Assembly (NCBI GenBank): GCA_030066135.1
Contig: JASJCD010000001.1
Span: 1 to 44,658, forward strand
Length of the DNA: 44,658 nucleotides
Source: Desulfobacterales bacterium
Lineage (GTDB): Bacteria; Desulfobacterota; Desulfobacteria; Desulfobacterales; UBA5852
Direction: 5' to 3'
This document shows positions 39,499-44,658 of this stretch, piece by piece. The translations under genes were made by a program, and so were the position numbers. The notes below the pieces were generated by a model that worked only from the letters and a program-made list of their open reading frames with translations, had not been told where the DNA came from and made no database searches. The first letter of the stretch is position 1. The number at the start of each line of letters is the position of its first letter.

Positions 39499-39786
39499 CT
39501 ATCGGCTGGCGCGCTTGGAAGCCTTGAGCGGATTGATCTTCTGCTTGCTGCCAGTGGCCTGGCGGCTTACATGCGTAGCCATGTTGCAGTGGCCGCTCTT
39601 CCATTTGACGCTGGGCTCGGGACAGGCGGTGCAGAACCAACCGGAAGTGTATTCGGTCTTCCGGTTGCAGCCGTCACAGTGCTCGACCGTCTCATGGCAG
39701 ATACCACCATTGTAAGAACATCCGCTGGCGGTCATGAACGGGCACTCCTGATCTTTGCGAACGGTTGTACAATGCAAGGGTATCAC
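39499..39786 (-). CDS. PxxKW family cysteine-rich protein
   Basis: CTTVRKDQECPFMTASGCSYNGGICHETVEHCDGCNRKTEYTSGWFCTACPEPSVKWKSGHCNMATHV; own terminator downstream. Confidence 0.87.
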   Translation of the reverse strand: MIPLHCTTVRKDQECPFMTASGCSYNGGICHETVEHCDGCNRKTEYTSGWFCTACPEPSVKWKSGHCNMATHVSRQATGSKQKINPLKASKRASR

Positions 39787-40186
39787 CTCCTTCGTAATCT
39801 AATAATAGAAAGGCCGGAGACGCGGACATGCCGTTTCCGACCTGGCTCTAACATCATCTAAACCATCGAATACTAAATTATATACAAAATTATGTCAAGC
39901 TTTTTTATCATCCAAAGGAAAAAACCCCCTGGGCAAAGAAAAAAACCGCCCAGGCGATGGTCGGGTTTCACACCTGCATCCGAAAAGCAGCATGAACCCG
40001 TCCCCCATATTGAATTTTCCGGGGGGGGCGCCGCCTGAATGCGGTCCTCCTTGGCACCCGTCGCCGCATTGGACACTAACGCGCAGGGCCACAGCATTTG
40101 AATATTTTCTATTGATTCTTAGCGTGTCATAACGGAAAAAGATCGCATCCCGCCATTACCCAATCTCAATCGATAGCGAGGCGAAA

Positions 40187-41518
40187 ATGTCCTTCGGCGA
40201 AATTGAAACCCATATTCCGACACTTGGCGCCGCCAAAATCGGCTCCCCCATTCAGGGCTGGCGGCAAGGCGGTGAATCTGCCAACTTCGTCAGCGACAAC
40301 GACCGTGTTCTCGTGGATGTGACCCCCGCGGGGCTCGAAAAATTGTGTCAGGAAAACAAGCCCTTCCCATCCTTCGAGATGGCCGGTCCGCGGGAGCGGA
40401 TCTATTTCGATCCCAGCAAACTGCGCTGCGCCCTGGTAACTTGCGGGGGGCTCTGTCCGGGCCTGAACGACATTATCCGCTCGGTCGTGCTGGAACTTTA
40501 CTACGGCTACGGCGTGCGTCGCATCTACGGCATCAAATACGGTCTGCAGGGGTTTATCCCCAGCTACGGGCACGACGTGATCGATCTCGATCCCCCTGCG
40601 GTGGTCAACATCCAGGACATGGGCGGATCGATTCTGGGCTCCTCCCGCGGCCCCCAGTCGATTGAAGAGATCGTTGACACCCTGGATCGCATGAACATCG
40701 GCATCCTATTCATGGTCGGCGGCGACGGCACCCTCAAGGCTGCCAACCTGATTGCCAAGGCCATCAGCGCGCACAACCTGCGCATCAGCGTCATCGGGAT
40801 CCCCAAAACCATCGACAACGATATTCACATGGTTTCCCGCTCGTTCGGTTTCGACACGGCCGTGGATATCGCCACCCAGGCCATCAAGGGCGCTCACAAC
40901 GAGGCCGAGAGCTACCCCAACGGCATCGGCCTGATCAAACTCATGGGCCGGCATTCCGGTTTCATCGCGGCCACCGCCACCCTGGCCCAGCAGGACGTGA
41001 ATTTCGTTTTGATCCCTGAAATCCCGGTCGATCTGGAAGGCCCCAACGGGCTTTTGACCAAGGTCGAAACCCGCCTGCAGGAGCGCGGGCATGCCGTCAT
41101 CGTCGTGGCCGAAGGCGCCCTGCAGGAACTGTTCGACAGCGAGGACCGGCGCACGGACGCTTCGGGCAACGTGCGCCTTCACGACGTGGGGCTTTTCGTT
41201 CGCGACCGCATCAAGGCCTACTTCAAAGCCAAGGACATCGAGATCAACCTCAAATATATCGACCCCAGCTACATGATCCGCAGCGTCCCCGCCAATGCCA
41301 ACGATAGCGTCTTCTGCGGCTTCCTGGGGCGCGACGCCGTGCACGCCGGCATGGCAGGCAAGACCGAAATGCTCGTGGCCCACTGGAACAACCACTTTGT
41401 GCACGTCCCCATGGCCCTCTCCGCAGGCCAGCGCAAACAGGTCAACCCCGATGGCAAACTGTGGTCGACAGTTCTGGGCGCCACCGGGCAGGGCTCAATG
41501 CGCAATCAGGACGCCTAA
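40187..41518 (+). CDS. pfkA: ATP-dependent 6-phosphofructokinase
   Basis: LVTCGGLCPGLNDIIRSVV, GGDGTLKAANLIAKAI, GIPKTIDNDIHMVSRSFGFDTAVD; GGDGT favours ATP over PPi. Confidence 0.9.
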   Translation: MSFGEIETHIPTLGAAKIGSPIQGWRQGGESANFVSDNDRVLVDVTPAGLEKLCQENKPFPSFEMAGPRERIYFDPSKLRCALVTCGGLCPGLNDIIRSVVLELYYGYGVRRIYGIKYGLQGFIPSYGHDVIDLDPPAVVNIQDMGGSILGSSRGPQSIEEIVDTLDRMNIGILFMVGGDGTLKAANLIAKAISAHNLRISVIGIPKTIDNDIHMVSRSFGFDTAVDIATQAIKGAHNEAESYPNGIGLIKLMGRHSGFIAATATLAQQDVNFVLIPEIPVDLEGPNGLLTKVETRLQERGHAVIVVAEGALQELFDSEDRRTDASGNVRLHDVGLFVRDRIKAYFKAKDIEINLKYIDPSYMIRSVPANANDSVFCGFLGRDAVHAGMAGKTEMLVAHWNNHFVHVPMALSAGQRKQVNPDGKLWSTVLGATGQGSMRNQDA

Positions 41519-41539
41519 CCGCCGGACGCCCCTCGGCAT

Positions 41540-42211
41540 CTAACCTTCCCTGACCTGCGTCCCGAAGCATACGTCCCAGATTGTATTGGTTACCCCAAAT
41601 CGCTTGTCCGGTGTTTTCCAATGGTGACGCATGTGGTTTTTTCTAAGCATGCGCATGTAGTTGGATTTGAAATCGAAGTGATGGAGGGCGTAGTGGGTCA
41701 TGTCATAGGCAATGTAGCCCGCCAGGAAGGCGGCGAAGAGGGGGTACACCCAGTGGGGTTGGCCGCAAAGCTCTCCGAAAACGGCGACATATAGATAGTA
41801 GAAAAGCAGCGCCAAGGGTATGCTCACCGCCGGCGGCATCACCAGCCGGCTCTTTACCATGGGCTGGGCATGATGAACGCCGTGGAAGAGAAAAGAAATC
41901 CTTGCCTGCCAATTGTTCCTGGGTTGGAAGTGAAATACGAACCGGTGCAGCCCATACTCGGTCAGGGTCCAGAGGACCAAACCCCCAAGCAGGCAAATCG
42001 GAAAATATATGGGGGATATGCCCTCGGGTTGCCGCACCCAACCGAAGACGGCCATCGTCACCACCGCTGGAATCCAAATGATCAAAACAACAGCGGGATG
42101 CATATGCGTGAAAAATTCCATGAAATCCGATTTAAAAAGACGCATCGGTTCTTTGCTGGACTGTACATTCCACATCAGAAAAACACCTTCGATAAAATCA
42201 AATAAAGCCAT
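41540..42211 (-). CDS. Fatty acid hydroxylase/sterol desaturase family protein
   Basis: His clusters HRFVFH, HGVHH, HYALHHFD, HMRHHW; likely start MALFDFIEG. Confidence 0.88.
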   Translation of the reverse strand: MALFDFIEGVFLMWNVQSSKEPMRLFKSDFMEFFTHMHPAVVLIIWIPAVVTMAVFGWVRQPEGISPIYFPICLLGGLVLWTLTEYGLHRFVFHFQPRNNWQARISFLFHGVHHAQPMVKSRLVMPPAVSIPLALLFYYLYVAVFGELCGQPHWVYPLFAAFLAGYIAYDMTHYALHHFDFKSNYMRMLRKNHMRHHWKTPDKRFGVTNTIWDVCFGTQVREG

Positions 42212-42392
42212 CGCCACAACCCTTCGGCCCATGACATTGCCGCATGGGGGCGGAGCGACACAAGCGAGACCAACGGCCGCGGGTAACAGAGCCTCGTCGC
42301 CGAAATCACCGGTGGCTACCCGGCCGGTGTCGAAGAGCCGCCTATAGCACCTCGCCGAGGACATGACAAGCGAAGTGATGGCCTGAACCGGA

Positions 42393-43043
42393 CTACCGCC
42401 GGCTCATGGCCACCGCTTCGGCCGCGAGCCGGGTGATGGCCTCCCAGTTTCCCGTTTCGATATCCCGGGAGGGGACAATCCAGGAGCCGCCGACGCAGGC
42501 CACATTGGCAAGGGCCAGGTAGGCATTGAAATTGGCTTGCGAAACACCGCCGGTGGGGCAAAAGGTGACATGGGGGAAAGGACCGCCGATGGACTTCAGC
42601 ATGGGCACCCCGCCGGCGGCCTCGGCCGGAAAGAACTTGAAGGCGGTATAGCCCATTTCCATGCCAAGCATCAGCTCCGAGGCGGTGGCGATGCCGGGAA
42701 TCAGGGCGATGGGGCCCTGGTTGGCCGCCTCCAGCAGGCTCGGGGTCAGCCCGGGGCTGATGGCAAAGACGGCGCCCGCCTCGGTCACGGCCGCCAGATC
42801 ATCGCGTGAGGCCACCGTGCCGGCGCCGACAATCGCTTCGGGCACCTCGCGGCTGAGCAGGCGGATGGCCTCGATGGCGGCGGCACTGCGCAGGGTGACC
42901 TCCAGGACCTTGACCCCGCCTTCCAGAAGCGCCTTGGCCAAAGGTACCGCCTGCTCGATATGCTTGATCACGATCACCGGCACCACCGGTCCGGCATTGA
43001 GGACATCCAGGGGTGCCAGCTTCCAGCGTTTTGCATTCGACAT
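42393..43043 (-). CDS. eda: 2-dehydro-3-deoxy-phosphogluconate/4-hydroxy-2-oxoglutarate aldolase
   Basis: [61 protein letters not shown]. Confidence 0.94.
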   Translation of the reverse strand: MSNAKRWKLAPLDVLNAGPVVPVIVIKHIEQAVPLAKALLEGGVKVLEVTLRSAAAIEAIRLLSREVPEAIVGAGTVASRDDLAAVTEAGAVFAISPGLTPSLLEAANQGPIALIPGIATASELMLGMEMGYTAFKFFPAEAAGGVPMLKSIGGPFPHVTFCPTGGVSQANFNAYLALANVACVGGSWIVPSRDIETGNWEAITRLAAEAVAMSRR

Positions 43044-43092
43044 TGTATTCTCCGGGATTGCTTGTTCGTTTGTGTGGTGGACACGCCTGTTT

Positions 43093-44658
43093 TCAGCGCT
43101 GCGGGGGAACGACCACTTTGCAGCTTTCATTTACGTAGGTGAAGATCGAACTGGCGCCCTCCTCGGCGCCCGCCAGGTCTTTGCGCAGCGGTGCAAAGAT
43201 CTGGCGGCCCAGACCATAGCGGTGGGATGCCAGGTCAGGGGCCGCGTATTCACGATCTGCCAGTTCACGTTCATCCAGCTTGAGTTCCAGAGCGTTGTTG
43301 TGGGCGTCCATCCGTATAATATCGCCATCCCGAACTTTGGCGAGCAGGCCGCCGCAGAAAGCCTCCGGTGTGCAGTGAATGGCAAAGGGCACCTTGCCCG
43401 AGGCGCCGGACAGGCGCCCGTCTGTTACCAGCCCGACGGTGTACCCCCGATCCATGATGACGGCCAGCGGGGTGATCAGTTTGTGCAGTTCCGGCATCCC
43501 GTTGGCCTGGGGACCCTGGAAACGGACCACGGCAATCAAATCCCGGTCGAGCCGCCCGGCTTTGAAGGCTTTCTCCAATTCGTGCTGGCTGTCGAAAACC
43601 ATGGCCGGCGCTTCCACCAGGGTTTTCTCGCCGTCCGCCAAGGCCGAGATCTTCATGATGGCCCGGCCCAGATTGCCAGACAGGACCTTGATCCCGCCCA
43701 TGGTCTCAAAGGGTTGCGCGACCGTTGCAATGACGTCCGGATCAGCGGCTTCCTGGGGGCCGTCTCGCCAGACCACTTTGTCGCCGTCGAATAAAGGCGC
43801 ATCCAGATAGCGGCGCAGGCCGAACCCGGCCACGGTCTGGACATCCTCATGGACCATTTCGCCCTTGAGCAACTCACGGATGAGCAAGGCCATACCGCCG
43901 GCCTCCTGGAAGGCGTTGATGTCACCCGGTCCGTTGGGATAGATGCGGACCAGCAGCGGTATATTGTCCGAGAGTTCGGCAAAATCGTTCCAGTCGATGC
44001 GGATGCCGGCGGCGCGGGCAATCGCCACCAGGTGCATGGTCTCGTTGGTGGAACCGCCGGTGGCCAGAAGCCCGACCATGGCGTTGACCACGGATTTTTC
44101 GCTCACCACATGGGCAATGGGCACGTAATCGTCGCCCAGATGGGTCATGGCGCCAACGCGTTTGGCCGCGGATCGCGTCAGGGCGTCACGCAGTTTGGTG
44201 CCAGGATTGACAAAGGAGGCGCCGGGCAGATGCAGGCCCAGCATTTCCGCCATCACCTGATTGGAGTTGGCCGTCCCGTAGAAGGTGCAGGTGCCCGGAC
44301 TGTGATAGGACTTGACCTCGGCGTCCAGCATTTCCTGGCGCCCGATTTTGCCCTCGGCAAAGCGCTCGCGCGCGCGCACTTTTTCCTTGTTGGGCAGGCC
44401 GGACGGCATGGGCCCCCCCGGAATCAGGATCATGGGCAGGTGCCCGAACTGAAGGGCGCCCATGAGCAGTCCGGGCACGATCTTGTCGCAGATGCCCAGC
44501 AAGAGCGCACCGTCAAAAACGTTGTGCGACAGGCCGATGACCGTGGACATGGCAATCACGTCCCGGCTGATCAGGCTCAGGTCCATGCCCGGTTCCCCCT
44601 GGGTAATCCCGTCACACATGGCCGGTACGCCGCCGGCGAACTGGGCATTGCCCCCGGC
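43093..44658 (-). CDS. edd: Phosphogluconate dehydratase (N-terminal part runs off the window end)
   Basis: [68 protein letters not shown]...; next to eda. Confidence 0.95.
   Translation of the reverse strand, partial: AGGNAQFAGGVPAMCDGITQGEPGMDLSLISRDVIAMSTVIGLSHNVFDGALLLGICDKIVPGLLMGALQFGHLPMILIPGGPMPSGLPNKEKVRARERFAEGKIGRQEMLDAEVKSYHSPGTCTFYGTANSNQVMAEMLGLHLPGASFVNPGTKLRDALTRSAAKRVGAMTHLGDDYVPIAHVVSEKSVVNAMVGLLATGGSTNETMHLVAIARAAGIRIDWNDFAELSDNIPLLVRIYPNGPGDINAFQEAGGMALLIRELLKGEMVHEDVQTVAGFGLRRYLDAPLFDGDKVVWRDGPQEAADPDVIATVAQPFETMGGIKVLSGNLGRAIMKISALADGEKTLVEAPAMVFDSQHELEKAFKAGRLDRDLIAVVRFQGPQANGMPELHKLITPLAVIMDRGYTVGLVTDGRLSGASGKVPFAIHCTPEAFCGGLLAKVRDGDIIRMDAHNNALELKLDERELADREYAAPDLASHRYGLGRQIFAPLRKDLAGAEEGASSIFTYVNESCKVVVPPQR

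Noticed and set aside
39911-39955. CCTGGGC...GCCCAGG hairpin with A/T tracts
   Set aside because: Could be a minus-strand terminator, but no supported gene ends there; left out as a feature.

Overview
This 44.7 kb GC-rich window looks like chromosomal DNA from a Desulfobacterota-type bacterium; the taxonomy is inferred from gene content, not searched. Most of it is ordinary metabolism and transport: Mla lipid transport, an ABC-F ATPase, an ECF transporter, paired YeeE/YedE proteins, pyruvate phosphate dikinase, YhhN, PlsC, a nucleotide-sugar dehydrogenase, a TRAP transporter, RluB, ArgJ, an AEC transporter, TruA, a ClC channel, an aminotransferase, a PxxKW protein, PFK, a fatty acid hydroxylase and Eda/Edd. 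Two points stand out. (1) A nine-gene co-directional cluster (about 13.34-25.16 kb) encodes a signal-anchored protein, a lipoprotein, a TPR Ser/Thr kinase, a PEGA-SUMF1 protein, a small secreted protein, a TolQ/MotA-like channel, an actin/Hsp70-like-FHA protein and two VWA proteins. The VWA N-termini look like the proton-carrying TM helix of TolR/ExbD/MotB, so this may be an undescribed PMF-powered envelope machine regulated by phosphorylation. (2) Two genes appear to be split by in-frame TGA codons that are probably selenocysteine: a DUF166-type protein (TGA 3600-3602) and a small dual-CXXC zinc-ribbon-like protein (TGA 33886-33888). Each TGA is followed at about 17-21 nt by a SECIS-compatible hairpin, and the supplied ORF track truncates or misses both. 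Other observations include a MITE-like element inside the nine-gene cluster, an asymmetric ECF ATPase, a strong hairpin between dctQ and dctM, and short intergenic repeats.
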